Notes: generated from the letters alone by a model not told the origin. 36,219 nt of DNA from CAZSNT01 sp964607765 (GCA_964607765.1 CAZSNT010000106.1:1-36219); one strand, 5' to 3'. Counted from the first letter of the stretch, positions 16,961 to 27,058 are shown. Translations and numbers: made by a program.

Positions 16961-19900
16961 ATGATCAAACTGCCTACTTACACAGGGCTGGCGATTGCTG
17001 CCCTCGCTGCGTCAACTGCTCTGGCTGCCGATCGTCCCAATGTCATCCTCGTCATGACGGACGATCAGGGCTACGGGGATCTGGGCTGTCATGGGAACCC
17101 GATCTTGAAGACACCGGAGCTTGATGAGCTTTACGCAGACTCGATCCGGTTTACCGACTTCCATGTGAGCCCGTTCTGCACGCCCACGCGGGCGGCGCTG
17201 ATGACGGGCAACCACCCGGGAGCCACGGGCGCCTATCGAACCAGTTCCGGTCGCACGATGATGCACCGGGATGAGAAGACGATGGCGAACCTGTTCGCCG
17301 ATGCGGGCTACGCGACCGGGATGGTTGGCAAGTGGCACCTTGGCGACAACGCGCCGCACCGCCCACAGGACCGGGGTTTCCAGGATGTCGTGTGGCATCG
17401 CTGCGGCGGGGTTGGCCAGGCTTCGGACTACTGGGGTAACGACTACTTTGACGACACCTACGAACGGAACGGGAAGTTCGAGACGTTCGAGGGCTATTGC
17501 ACGGACGTCTGGTTCCGTGAGGGCATCCGCTTTATTGAAGAGAACCAAGACAAGCCGTTCTTCCTCTACCTGCCGACCAACGCACCACACGGCCCTTACC
17601 GCGTCCCGGAAAAATGGGCAAAGCCCTACGTCGGCAACAAGGCTGTGGCCAACGCGAATTTCTACGGGATGATCGCGAACATCGACCACAACATGGGGCT
17701 TCTGCGCCGGAGATTGAGCGAACTTGGGCTGGCTGAGAACACGATCCTGATCTTCATGACGGACAACGGGACCGCTGGCGGCGGGAAGTTCCGTGGTCTG
17801 GACTCTGAACCGCTGGTGGGCTTCAACGCCGGGATGCGCGGCAAGAAGTCATCGGTGTACGACGGCGGCCATCGTGTGCCGTTCTTCATCCACTGGCCGA
17901 AGGGCGGCCTGAGCGGCGGCAGGGATATCGGGACCCTCGCCGCTCACATTGATGTGCTGCCTACCCTGGCGGATCTATGCCGCATCCGGGTGCCGGATGA
18001 CAACAGGCCGGACGGGCTCTCGCTCAAACCGTTGCTCTATGGGGAAAACCAACCGTGGACACGGGACCATCACGTCCTTCAGTTCCACGGTGGCGCGGGA
18101 GCGAGAACGCTGCCGTCCAAGCCTTACGAGTACACCGTCGTAATGACCGAACGCTGGCGTTTGGTCAATTCAGACGGGCAGAGCCTGTATGACATCCAGG
18201 CCGACCCGGCACAGAGAAGCGACATTGCCGGGCAACATCCGGAAGTCGTTGCCCGACTGCGTGCTCACTACCAACCGTTCTGGGAAGACGTTTCGCCGCG
18301 GCTGATTCCGGTCCGGATCGACGTCGGGAATCCGGCAGAGAATCCAGCTGTCCTCTGCTCACAGGATTGGTACATGCCAACCGGGAATCCGCCGTGGAAC
18401 TTCAGGTCGATAGGCAGGTTGCCACGTGTCACCGGCCCATGGATGCTGGAAGTCAAACAGGCGGGGCGTTACCGGATCACACTCCGACAGCTTCCCAGAG
18501 AGGCGAACAAACAGGTCGTCGCCGTGCACGCGAAAATCGAGATCGCCGGTAAAACGATGGAGCAGCCAGTCAAGCCGGACAGCAAAGGAGTCGTGTTTGA
18601 CGTTGATCTGCCAGCCGGCCCGACGGAGCTGAACACCTATCTCTACGACAAGAACGGCAAGGCGGGTGGAGCGTATTTCACGGAGGTCTCGTTAGGAGTG
18701 CCTGCCGTGGGTACTCCTGCCGTGATTGCAGAGGCCCCGTATGACGGGAGCTGGGAGTCTTTGCAGAAGATGCCGGTCCCGGCCTGGTTCGACGACGGCA
18801 AGATCGGCATCTTCATTCACTGGGGGCCCTACAGCGTGATCGGCTACCGCAAGGGCGCTCGGGGCTATGCCGAGCATGTGCCGAAGCTGATCTATGAGGA
18901 TCCTGCCCACTACTATCCCTACTTGAAGAAGCGTTGGGGCGCCCACCCGCCGGAGTTTGGCTACAAGGACATCATCCCTGAGTTCAAGGCGGAGAAGTGG
19001 AATCCGGAAGAGTGGGCGGAACTGTTCGCGGAAGTGGGTGCGAAGTACATCGTGCTGACAGCGGAGCATCACGACGGCTGGGCCAACTGGGATTCCGACC
19101 TGACCCCGTGGAATGCGGTCGACATGGGCCCCAAACGTGACCTGGTCGGCGATCTCGGCAAGGCGGTTCGCGCCAAGGGTTTGAGGTACGCGCCGTCGTA
19201 CCACCGCGAGCGGCACACGGGCTTTTTCGCGAAGACCAAGTACGCCGTCCATAGTGAGCCTCGACCGGATATCGCGGAGGAGATCAGGCGTGTCCCCGAG
19301 GCGGCGCTGCTCTATGGCCCCGAGTTCAGCTACAGCAAGGCGTTTGCTGATGGCTACGTCGCGCGCTGGAAGGAGATCCAGACCAAGTACCAGCCCGACT
19401 TCCTGTGGGTGGACGACTTCCCCATCTACACCCGCGATGGCAACCGTGTTCGGGCTGGGACGATGAAACCGGAGATCAAGTACCTGGACGATCAGCTTCG
19501 CGCTATGATCACCGACTTCATGAATGACGCGGCGGCCCGTGGTCAGGACGTGTATGTGAACAACAAAGGCGCCAACCGCAACTGGCCGGACGGCGTGGGC
19601 TGCCTGGAAAAGGACAACCTGAAGCTGAAAGTGATCGGTCCCAAGTGGCAGAGCTGCACGACCTTCGGCACGTCCTTTGGCTACCTGGAGGGCGACAGGT
19701 ACAAGAGCATCGAAGGCGTTGTCCACGAGATGATCGAAGTGGTCAGCCGCAACGGCAATTTCCTCATCAACATCGGACCGAGAGGCGATGGCACACTGGT
19801 CCCGGAACAGGTGGAGCGCTTACGCGCCATGGGCGACTGGCTGAAGATCAACGGCGACGCCATCTACGGCACCCGCTACTGGAAGGAGAACACGCAGGAG

Positions 19901-20773
19901 AACGAACACCTGTCGTTCACGACGAAGGGAAAGGTGCTTTACGCCATCAAGCGGGAGGAGCCCTCACGTCCCTTCACGATCGAGGCCGCCGCGGGATGGA
20001 GAGAGGATCAGGTCAAGTCGATGAAGTTGCTCGGCTCCAGTGCCGGCGTGAGCTGGAAAGTGACTCCCGCCGGCCTGGAGATCACGCCGCCGACCGACTT
20101 GGGCGCCAGTAGACACGCCTGGGCCTTCGAGATCCTGACCGACCGGGAGCAACATCATCCCAACGTGATCCAGACCGATGCCACGAAGGCACTGAAGGGA
20201 ACGAACAAAGTGGATCTGGACGGTCATGTGAAGTCGAGAGCCGGGCACACCGTTCCCGTCCCCGATCATTTGCTGATTGAGACCGAAACGGCGGCTTCCG
20301 CGAGCGGCTTCGCCAAGTGCCCGCTCCCCGCATCACCTGCAGGACCTGTGACCGCGAATCGGGAAACGCGAAACGACCCGCTTTCCTCGTTGACCGATGG
20401 GAAGCTCGCCAAGGCCATCGGCCCTGTCTTCGCAAACGGTATCCGCAACGGCGCTTACAGGATGGATCTCGGCGCCGTGAAGCCGGTTTCGGCGATCACC
20501 AGTTGGTCGCACAACTGGAAAGGAATTCGCGGCGCGCAACACGTCACCCTTTACGGCAGCAACTCGTCGACCGACCCCGGCTGGGATTTGAGCAAGTTCA
20601 CCCCACTGGGCACCATTGAGTCAAGCGGCCACAAGCGGGCGCAATACAGTGCCGTTTCCCTGCGATCCCGGGCCGGACAGTCGCTCGGTTCCTTCCGCTG
20701 GATCGTCTGGGCTGTCTCGCCAATCTCCGCCAAGGTGGAGAACACGGCTTTCCAGGAGTTGGCGGTGGAGTAG
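16961..20773 (+). CDS. Secreted fusion of S1 sulfatase and GH29 alpha-L-fucosidase
   Basis: A 1270-residue bifunctional enzyme. Residues 1-23 are a signal peptide ending ALA-A. Residues 24-430 are an S1 sulfatase with TDDQG (D34, D35) and the formylglycine motif CTPTR at Cys73; it closes with LYDIQADPAQRSDIA. A beta-sandwich linker covers about 440-590. From about 595 a GH29 alpha-L-fucosidase barrel starts with WFDDGKIGIFIHWGPYS, contains LTAEHHDGWANWDS, and has the predicted nucleophile D818 in FLWVDD. It ends with GNFLINIGPRGDG. The last 160 residues look like a discoidin-type sugar-binding domain (SSLTDGKLAKAI, YRMDLGAVKPVSAITSW). The start has AAGGAGA six to seven bases upstream. Removal of sulfate and fucose by one exported protein points to a sulfated fucose-containing polymer. 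I read no frameshift at the junction. Confidence 0.93.
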   Translation: MIKLPTYTGLAIAALAASTALAADRPNVILVMTDDQGYGDLGCHGNPILKTPELDELYADSIRFTDFHVSPFCTPTRAALMTGNHPGATGAYRTSSGRTMMHRDEKTMANLFADAGYATGMVGKWHLGDNAPHRPQDRGFQDVVWHRCGGVGQASDYWGNDYFDDTYERNGKFETFEGYCTDVWFREGIRFIEENQDKPFFLYLPTNAPHGPYRVPEKWAKPYVGNKAVANANFYGMIANIDHNMGLLRRRLSELGLAENTILIFMTDNGTAGGGKFRGLDSEPLVGFNAGMRGKKSSVYDGGHRVPFFIHWPKGGLSGGRDIGTLAAHIDVLPTLADLCRIRVPDDNRPDGLSLKPLLYGENQPWTRDHHVLQFHGGAGARTLPSKPYEYTVVMTERWRLVNSDGQSLYDIQADPAQRSDIAGQHPEVVARLRAHYQPFWEDVSPRLIPVRIDVGNPAENPAVLCSQDWYMPTGNPPWNFRSIGRLPRVTGPWMLEVKQAGRYRITLRQLPREANKQVVAVHAKIEIAGKTMEQPVKPDSKGVVFDVDLPAGPTELNTYLYDKNGKAGGAYFTEVSLGVPAVGTPAVIAEAPYDGSWESLQKMPVPAWFDDGKIGIFIHWGPYSVIGYRKGARGYAEHVPKLIYEDPAHYYPYLKKRWGAHPPEFGYKDIIPEFKAEKWNPEEWAELFAEVGAKYIVLTAEHHDGWANWDSDLTPWNAVDMGPKRDLVGDLGKAVRAKGLRYAPSYHRERHTGFFAKTKYAVHSEPRPDIAEEIRRVPEAALLYGPEFSYSKAFADGYVARWKEIQTKYQPDFLWVDDFPIYTRDGNRVRAGTMKPEIKYLDDQLRAMITDFMNDAAARGQDVYVNNKGANRNWPDGVGCLEKDNLKLKVIGPKWQSCTTFGTSFGYLEGDRYKSIEGVVHEMIEVVSRNGNFLINIGPRGDGTLVPEQVERLRAMGDWLKINGDAIYGTRYWKENTQENEHLSFTTKGKVLYAIKREEPSRPFTIEAAAGWREDQVKSMKLLGSSAGVSWKVTPAGLEITPPTDLGASRHAWAFEILTDREQHHPNVIQTDATKALKGTNKVDLDGHVKSRAGHTVPVPDHLLIETETAASASGFAKCPLPASPAGPVTANRETRNDPLSSLTDGKLAKAIGPVFANGIRNGAYRMDLGAVKPVSAITSWSHNWKGIRGAQHVTLYGSNSSTDPGWDLSKFTPLGTIESSGHKRAQYSAVSLRSRAGQSLGSFRWIVWAVSPISAKVENTAFQELAVE

Positions 20774-21010
20774 CCTTCCGGCGCCAAGCTTAACGGTTAC
20801 CCCGGGACAGCCCAGGTCGCAGGGCCACGTGAAACGGCTTTTTGGCGCTCAACGTGACGCCAGGCGAGTGTGCCGCCTCAGCGGCCCTGGCAAGGCGTTC
20901 AGCTCCGGTTTGGCGGGGAATCGGGGGCTGGACGCAGAGCATGCGAGGGCGTACCGTTACGCCGCGCGCGATGGGGTGGCCGAAGCTGAGCGCTGAAGGA
21001 GCGTCGACCG

Positions 21011-24000
21011 ATGATGTCAAGCCGCTGCAATGTACTTGCCGTTCCCTCATCACTGCTGTGCCTGGCCTTGGCACTGCTGGCCGCCTGTCCGTCCCGGGCA
21101 GCGAGGCGAACAGCAAATCAGAAGCCCAAAGAGAAGCTGGTCCGCGTCTTCTCCGCCGCCGACAGCTGGCAGGCGACCATGCTGGCGTCACGCACGAAGT
21201 TCCTCGAAAAGGGCCTTGCGCCCAATTCGCTCAGCGCACTCGTGCTTTGGGACGACATCTGGCGCCGCTACCCGGTGCAGGTTGACTGGATGTGGCAGGA
21301 TCTGGACAACGATCGCAGTACCTGGTTCACCGACCAACAGGCAGTGGGTCTCGAGAAGCGTCTGATCGAGAAGCCGCTCGCCGAAGCCGGCGATGCGGCG
21401 GTCGGGCTGCGCAAGGAGTTGGAGGCGCTGGTCGGGGCCAAGACGCCTCGCACGGACGGACGTTGGCTTGATTTGTACGTCAAGGCTTGCGAACTGCGCA
21501 GGACGAAGCGTCTGGCCACGCTCCAGGCCAAGGCGCCGCGTTTCGTCTTCACCAAGCACTATAACATGGGCGCCTCTCACTATGCGTATACAGAGGGGCA
21601 GTCCGATGCACAGCGCGAACGTCACTTCCGGCCGGGCTCGGCGCTCTGCCTGTTCGAGCTCGACGGCATCTACGGCAAGGTGACGACGCTGATCGACGAT
21701 CGCCAGGGCGTCATCCGGGACCCGGACGTGTCCTACGATGGGAACCGCATACTTTTCGCCTGGAAGAAGTCGGACCGCCTGGATGACTACCACCTCTACG
21801 AAATGGACTTGGCAAAGGGCGAGGTACGGCAGCTCACGTTCGGGCTCGGTTTCGCGGACTATGAGGGCTGCTATCTGCCGAATGGTGACATCGTTTTCAA
21901 CTCGACACGCTGCGTGCAGACGGTCGATTGCTGGTGGACAGAGGTGAGCAACCTCTACACCTGTGGCCCGGACGGGGAGTTTCTGCGGCGTCTGACCTTC
22001 GATCAGGTCCACGACAATTACCCTCAGGTCCTTCCGGATGGGCGTCTGGTTTACACGCGCTGGGAATACAATGACCGCGGCCAGCTCTACCCGCAGCCCC
22101 TGTACCAGATGAACCCCGACGGCACGGGACAGGCTGAGCACTACGGCAACAACTCCTGGTTCCCGACCACCATCATGCACGCGCGGGGCATTGCCGGCAG
22201 CGAGAAGATCATCGCGCTCGCGTCGGGGCATCACAGCCGGCAGGCAGGCAAGCTCATCCTGGTGGACCGCCGGAAGGGCACACAGGAGAACGAGGGCGTG
22301 CAACTCATCGCGCCCATTCGTGAGACCAAGGCCGTGCGGGTAGACGCCTACGGTCAGAAGGGCGAGCTCTTCCAATACCCGTATGCCCTGAATGAGCGCG
22401 AGTACCTGGTGACTTACATGCCCGGCGGCTGGCAGCAGCGCCCGCCCTTTTTTGCCATCTACGCCATGGATATTGACGGGCGGCGCGAGCTGCTGACGGC
22501 TGATCCGGCCCAGTCCTGCAATCAAAGCGTTCCGCTCATGGCCCGGGCCATTCCGCACCCACGCCCGAGCACCGTCGATTACCGGAAGAAGACAGGCGTG
22601 TACTACCTGCAGGACGTCTATGCAGGGCCGAGTCTGAAGGGCATCACGCCCGGGACGGTCAAGAAGATCCGTGTCGTCAGTATCGACTACCGGGCCGCCG
22701 GCATCGGGGCGAACGGCAACGGCGGACCGGCCGGTGGCGCCCTCGTCAGCACGCCCATATCGGTGGGGAATGGGTCTTGGGACCCGAAGATTGTGTTGGG
22801 CGACGCCACGGTCTACGAGGACGGCTCTGCGATGTTCACCGTGCCTGCGCGGACGCCGGTCTACTTCCAAGCCATCGACGAACGTGGGTGTGCCGTGCAG
22901 ACGATGCGGAGTTGGTCGACGCTGCAGCCGGGAGAGTTCTTCTCCTGCGTCGGTTGCCACGAGTCCAAAGGCGAGACCCCGGACGCCGCACGCAGTGCGT
23001 CGATCGCGATGCGGACCGGGCCGCAGTCTCTGGAACCGTTCTACGGGCCGGCGCGCGGGTTCAGCTTCCCGAAAGAGATCCAGCCGATCCTCGACAAGCA
23101 CTGCATTCGTTGCCACCGTGCCCGCGGCGCAACGGCGTCCGGCGGCGGGGCTGCAGGCGTCAAACCGACGGCCTCCCACACGCATGCCAGCGATGCCGTA
23201 ACCGCCATGTGTGACGGGCGCAAGCCGAAGAACTCCGACGACCACGACATCCCCCGCTTCACTTGGTGGGCCCACAGAGGCACGCAGGAGTGGGTGCAAT
23301 ACGACTTCGAAGCGCCTCGGCTCGTAAATGCTGTGAGCGTCTACTGGTTCGACGACCGGCCGCGCGGCGGCCGTTGCCGTATTCCCGAGTCCTGGCGGCT
23401 GATGGTCCGGAAGGGCAGGGACTGGGTCGAGGTGAAGGCGAGAGGCAAGTACGGGGTCGAGCGCGACCGCTTCAACAAAGTCCAGTTCGACCCGGTCGTC
23501 ACGACAGCACTTCGAATCGAAGTGAAGCTGCAGGCGGAGTACTCCAGCGGCATTCTCGAATGGCAGGTCACGTCAGAAGACGCGAGCATGATCGCTCTGA
23601 CCCCGCGGGAAGCCGAGTGGCGATATACCACTGCGGCTCCGGACAGAGGCTGGGAGAAACCAGGCTTCGCTGACGCGCAGTGGGAGAAGGGCCGGGCTGG
23701 GTTCGGGCGACGCGGCACGCCCGGCGGCAGACAGCACTCGCAGTGGCACACGCCCGAGATCTGGATGCGCCGCGAGTTCGACGTGCCGCAGGAGTTGGTG
23801 GGCGCCGAACTGACCGTGGATGTCTGCCACGATGAGGACGTGGAAGTCTATGTGAACGGGGTCGAGATCTTCAAGGCAAAGAGCTTCATCACCAAGTTCA
23901 GGCAGGCAAAAGTGGGAGCCTACTGCGGTCTGGCTCTGAACGCCGGTAAGAACACGATAGCCGTGCACTGTCGGCAGACTTCGGGCGGCCAGTTCATCGA

Positions 24001-25474
24001 TGTCGCGCTCATGGCCAAAGCGACACTCCCCGAGCCTGTTGAAGAAGAGAAGCAGGCGAAGCCGCCCGCGCCCAAGGCGGTGTTCAGCCTTTTGGGGACG
24101 GGGAACACCGACGTCGGCGCGAAGCGTGACTGGAGTGACGCTTACCTGGCCTTGACCCACTCGAGTCCCGGGCGACGGGGCACGCGCGGCCGCTCAACGC
24201 CGCGCGTCAACTGGATCAGTGCCCAGTCCATCCCGCCTCTGCTCCCCCCGTACCACGCCGGTGCTGCGAAGAGCAGCCTCTTCACGATGCTCGAGAAAGG
24301 CCACAATAACGTCAAGCTCAGCCGCGAGGAACTGGATAAGATCGCCTGCTGGATTGACCTGCTCATCCCGTACTGCGGCGATTACCGGGAAGCGAACGCC
24401 TGGAGCGACGGAGAGAAGGCCAACTACGACCACTTCGAAAACAAACGGCTGCGCATGGCGGCCATCGAACAGCAGAACATCCAGGCCATGCTCGGTGCGG
24501 CCAAGGCGCATGCGTCCGCGACGCTCAAAGCCGAGATTCTGGCAGCGGACGGCAAGGTGCTGACATCACAGCCCCTGCAGGGCGTGCCGGGCAAGACCGC
24601 GATCTGGGAGCTGCGGCACACGTTCGCCAATGGTGAACGTATCCGGATCACTGGCGCAGAGAACCTGGCCGTGACGCTCGATGCGCTGCTGCCCGAAGCC
24701 GCGGTGTTCGCACCGGGTGGCGTGTTCGAGTTCCCCGTGCCGCCGCGTCCAGTCAAGGGCAAGCGTTACGGTCAGCCATTCCCGCCGCAGGCCTTTGCCG
24801 GTGACTCACACAAACTCCGCGTCCGCGTCCTGTCCGCGGCCGACCGTGGCCGCTATCACAACTTGGCCCTGAATCCGTACGCCCCTACGAAGGAAGGCAA
24901 GCTGTTCCCGCGCGCGACCACGAACAGTGTCTGCCGCAGCGAGCCGGCCTTTGCGGCGCGGAACGCCATCGACGGCGCAGTCAGGAATGACGGGCACGGG
25001 CCCTGGCCGATGCAGTCCTGGGGCCCGGACAAGCGCGAAGACCTCTGGTGGCAGGTCGATTTCGGCCGTCAGGTGGAAGTGGACAGGGCGACTGTCACGA
25101 TTCGTGCCGACTTCCCGCACGATCAGCATTGGGAGCGGGCCGACCTGATCTTCTCCGACGGGCACAAACAGTCGATCCGAATCCAGAAGACCGGAGCGCC
25201 TCAGGTCTTCACGTTCAGGCCCCGGCGGACCACTTCCGTCAAGATTGCCAATCTGGTCCAGAAGAAGCCGCTCGGCTGGTGTGCCCTGACCGAAGTCGAG
25301 GTTTGGGGCCGCGACATCATCGAGGTGAAGCCGGGACTCGCCGGGACGACACAGCGGCCTGTGTTGGATCGGAACCGCCCGGTGCCGACCCGCATGCCGG
25401 GGCGTGTGGCGGCCGGGGTTGGCTTACTGGCTCGGTCCCCGGCGCGCCGATTGGGACTTGTTCATTGTCCATGA
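21011..25474 (+). CDS. HzsA-like beta-propeller diheme cytochrome lipoprotein with discoidin domains
   Basis: A 1487-residue exported protein. The leader ends LAAC (Cys26), a lipobox, so it is probably membrane-anchored. Residues about 180-620 resemble the hydrazine synthase alpha-subunit/TolB-like propeller family found in many planctomycete and verrucomicrobial proteins. Two haem-c motifs follow: C646-VG-C649-H650 and C698-IR-C701-H702; the second sits in FPKEIQPILDKHCIRCHRA, the planctomycete cytochrome C pattern. Later parts are a discoidin-like domain (about 730-850), a GH2-type sugar-binding sandwich (about 880-1010), a second PSCyt-like segment and a C-terminal discoidin-like domain (about 1300-1440). 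AAGGAG lies about ten bases upstream. Family members outside anammox bacteria have no proven role; redox chemistry on glycans is an inference from the neighbours. The last 40 residues are Arg/Pro-rich and unlike the rest, perhaps a frameshifted end. Confidence 0.85.
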   Translation: MMSSRCNVLAVPSSLLCLALALLAACPSRAARRTANQKPKEKLVRVFSAADSWQATMLASRTKFLEKGLAPNSLSALVLWDDIWRRYPVQVDWMWQDLDNDRSTWFTDQQAVGLEKRLIEKPLAEAGDAAVGLRKELEALVGAKTPRTDGRWLDLYVKACELRRTKRLATLQAKAPRFVFTKHYNMGASHYAYTEGQSDAQRERHFRPGSALCLFELDGIYGKVTTLIDDRQGVIRDPDVSYDGNRILFAWKKSDRLDDYHLYEMDLAKGEVRQLTFGLGFADYEGCYLPNGDIVFNSTRCVQTVDCWWTEVSNLYTCGPDGEFLRRLTFDQVHDNYPQVLPDGRLVYTRWEYNDRGQLYPQPLYQMNPDGTGQAEHYGNNSWFPTTIMHARGIAGSEKIIALASGHHSRQAGKLILVDRRKGTQENEGVQLIAPIRETKAVRVDAYGQKGELFQYPYALNEREYLVTYMPGGWQQRPPFFAIYAMDIDGRRELLTADPAQSCNQSVPLMARAIPHPRPSTVDYRKKTGVYYLQDVYAGPSLKGITPGTVKKIRVVSIDYRAAGIGANGNGGPAGGALVSTPISVGNGSWDPKIVLGDATVYEDGSAMFTVPARTPVYFQAIDERGCAVQTMRSWSTLQPGEFFSCVGCHESKGETPDAARSASIAMRTGPQSLEPFYGPARGFSFPKEIQPILDKHCIRCHRARGATASGGGAAGVKPTASHTHASDAVTAMCDGRKPKNSDDHDIPRFTWWAHRGTQEWVQYDFEAPRLVNAVSVYWFDDRPRGGRCRIPESWRLMVRKGRDWVEVKARGKYGVERDRFNKVQFDPVVTTALRIEVKLQAEYSSGILEWQVTSEDASMIALTPREAEWRYTTAAPDRGWEKPGFADAQWEKGRAGFGRRGTPGGRQHSQWHTPEIWMRREFDVPQELVGAELTVDVCHDEDVEVYVNGVEIFKAKSFITKFRQAKVGAYCGLALNAGKNTIAVHCRQTSGGQFIDVALMAKATLPEPVEEEKQAKPPAPKAVFSLLGTGNTDVGAKRDWSDAYLALTHSSPGRRGTRGRSTPRVNWISAQSIPPLLPPYHAGAAKSSLFTMLEKGHNNVKLSREELDKIACWIDLLIPYCGDYREANAWSDGEKANYDHFENKRLRMAAIEQQNIQAMLGAAKAHASATLKAEILAADGKVLTSQPLQGVPGKTAIWELRHTFANGERIRITGAENLAVTLDALLPEAAVFAPGGVFEFPVPPRPVKGKRYGQPFPPQAFAGDSHKLRVRVLSAADRGRYHNLALNPYAPTKEGKLFPRATTNSVCRSEPAFAARNAIDGAVRNDGHGPWPMQSWGPDKREDLWWQVDFGRQVEVDRATVTIRADFPHDQHWERADLIFSDGHKQSIRIQKTGAPQVFTFRPRRTTSVKIANLVQKKPLGWCALTEVEVWGRDIIEVKPGLAGTTQRPVLDRNRPVPTRMPGRVAAGVGLLARSPARRLGLVHCP

Positions 25475-25489
25475 GTCCTGGGTTTGCCA

Positions 25490-27058
25490 TCATTTGAACG
25501 TGATATTCTTGACGTATTCGTTGTGCCTGAAGTGGTTCATATCGGTGATCTTCTTGCCGCCGATCGATACATTCTCGAAAGTCACGTTCATGATCTGTGC
25601 ATCGGGAGCTCCCCATAAAATATCGGGCTCCCCCAAGACGCTCGGTGCCGCTATCTCGATATTCTGAAAGAGGACGCTGGACAGGTTGCCCGCCCCCCGT
25701 TTGCGCTGGTTAGGATCGGAATAGGGTTTCAAGCCCTGCATGGCAATCATGAAATGCTGTAGGGTGGGGCGCGGATCCTCGACTCGAATATTGCGAAAGA
25801 CGACACCTTCACCGCACTGCCCTTTCCCCTCACCGCGCATATTGAACAGGCGCCCACCACTCCACGCGTGCCAACCGGCCCGGGCGTAAATCACGTCGCA
25901 GTCTTCCACAACCAGCTTCCTATTAGGAAGGGCGCTCAAAACAAACGTGGACCCATTCCAGTCATTCCAATAGGTCACTCTTCGTATGCCGCGACCGTTG
26001 ACATACGTGGAGTCGTCCTGCGTTCGGATGAAGCAATCCTCGATCAGGCCGTTACCAAAAGGATTGATGCCGTCACCATTGCCGCGCCAAGTGAAGATCT
26101 TCACCCAACGTATATCGGTTGGCTTCTCAGGTTTGTAGCCACTGACCAGCATCAATGAATGGTGAGCGCAATCAGCGAACGTAATGCCCTCGACCGAGGA
26201 GTCTAAAGCACCCACGATGTAGATCGGGTCGTGCAGTCTGTGGTCCGTTGGTCGTGGGGAAGCGAACCTCGGGTGGGCGAGCCTGGCCCCGGACAGGGTC
26301 CCGTACCCAAATACCCGAATGTTGTGGCCATCGTTCCATTTGCCGTGGTTATTCATCGTCCCATAGACAATAGCATCAGCGGGAATGTAGTAGTTCCTAT
26401 TGGCGTGTACGGGAAAGCCAACGCCGATATCGTGAACCCCCGGCAGGAAGTAGAGGGTCTTCCAGGGGCCTTCGCTGGGTGCTTTATCGCCCGGCCTGAC
26501 AGTATGTACATTCGGATCATCGAGCTCTGGACGATTCTTGATGAAGGGGTTGGCAAAGATCGTCAGCGTGTGAATGGGGGGACCTCTGTATCCCCTCCCT
26601 GTATCCTGATCATCCATCTGCCCGTCGATATCCACCGCGATAAGGCATGGCTTCCCGATGGTCACGTATGCCTTGCCATCGCGCACGGCACATGAGCTCG
26701 CCATCCGCCGGGGATGCACAGTCGCTTTCCGGATGGGTTCGCCGTTGACCTTGGTTATCTCAATCTCGGCGGGAGCGTTCATCTCGAAATTTATATAGGT
26801 ATTGCTCCAGTCGCTCAGGTGCGGGAAGTAGTTGTTCTCTCCTTTGATCCCCTTCTTACACCTGGTGATGAAAGCGAAGGCTCTCCGCCAATCACCTTTG
26901 GTCTCCACGGGGCGGACCCGGAACTCGTATTTATCAGATTGAGCCAAGCCGGGAACACGACTGTAAACTCGCAGAGCGTCCACTTGCTCGCCTGCAAACG
27001 AACAACTGAGTGTCATGAGTAGGATGAGTATAGTCAGCTCACTTCTCTTGTTCATCAT
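25490..27058 (-). CDS. Secreted right-handed beta-helix glycan-degrading enzyme (GH28-like)
   Basis: Signal peptide (MMNKRSELTILILLMTLSCSFAG) followed by an N-terminal beta domain and a long parallel beta-helix with repeated V-x-I-x-G/N-x-x coils. Candidate catalytic acids are D329 in GNGDGIN and D348-D349 in TQDDS, which match the position and order of the NxD and DD motifs of polygalacturonase-type GH28 enzymes. The GHG motif is not evident, so a related helix family such as GH49 is possible. The gene is visibly lower in GC and uses more A/T-ending codons than its neighbours, suggesting more recent acquisition. It converges on the diheme gene with only 15 bases between the stops. Two tandem ATGs (27058, 27055) follow a weak GGGAAAA ribosome site. 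A symmetric hairpin lies 42 bases upstream. Confidence 0.82.
   Translation of the reverse strand: MMNKRSELTILILLMTLSCSFAGEQVDALRVYSRVPGLAQSDKYEFRVRPVETKGDWRRAFAFITRCKKGIKGENNYFPHLSDWSNTYINFEMNAPAEIEITKVNGEPIRKATVHPRRMASSCAVRDGKAYVTIGKPCLIAVDIDGQMDDQDTGRGYRGPPIHTLTIFANPFIKNRPELDDPNVHTVRPGDKAPSEGPWKTLYFLPGVHDIGVGFPVHANRNYYIPADAIVYGTMNNHGKWNDGHNIRVFGYGTLSGARLAHPRFASPRPTDHRLHDPIYIVGALDSSVEGITFADCAHHSLMLVSGYKPEKPTDIRWVKIFTWRGNGDGINPFGNGLIEDCFIRTQDDSTYVNGRGIRRVTYWNDWNGSTFVLSALPNRKLVVEDCDVIYARAGWHAWSGGRLFNMRGEGKGQCGEGVVFRNIRVEDPRPTLQHFMIAMQGLKPYSDPNQRKRGAGNLSSVLFQNIEIAAPSVLGEPDILWGAPDAQIMNVTFENVSIGGKKITDMNHFRHNEYVKNITFK

Noticed and set aside
21188..23299. Reverse-strand 703-residue frame opposite the diheme gene
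   Set aside because: Antisense shadow; the forward strand has a lipobox, a propeller and two CxxCH motifs.
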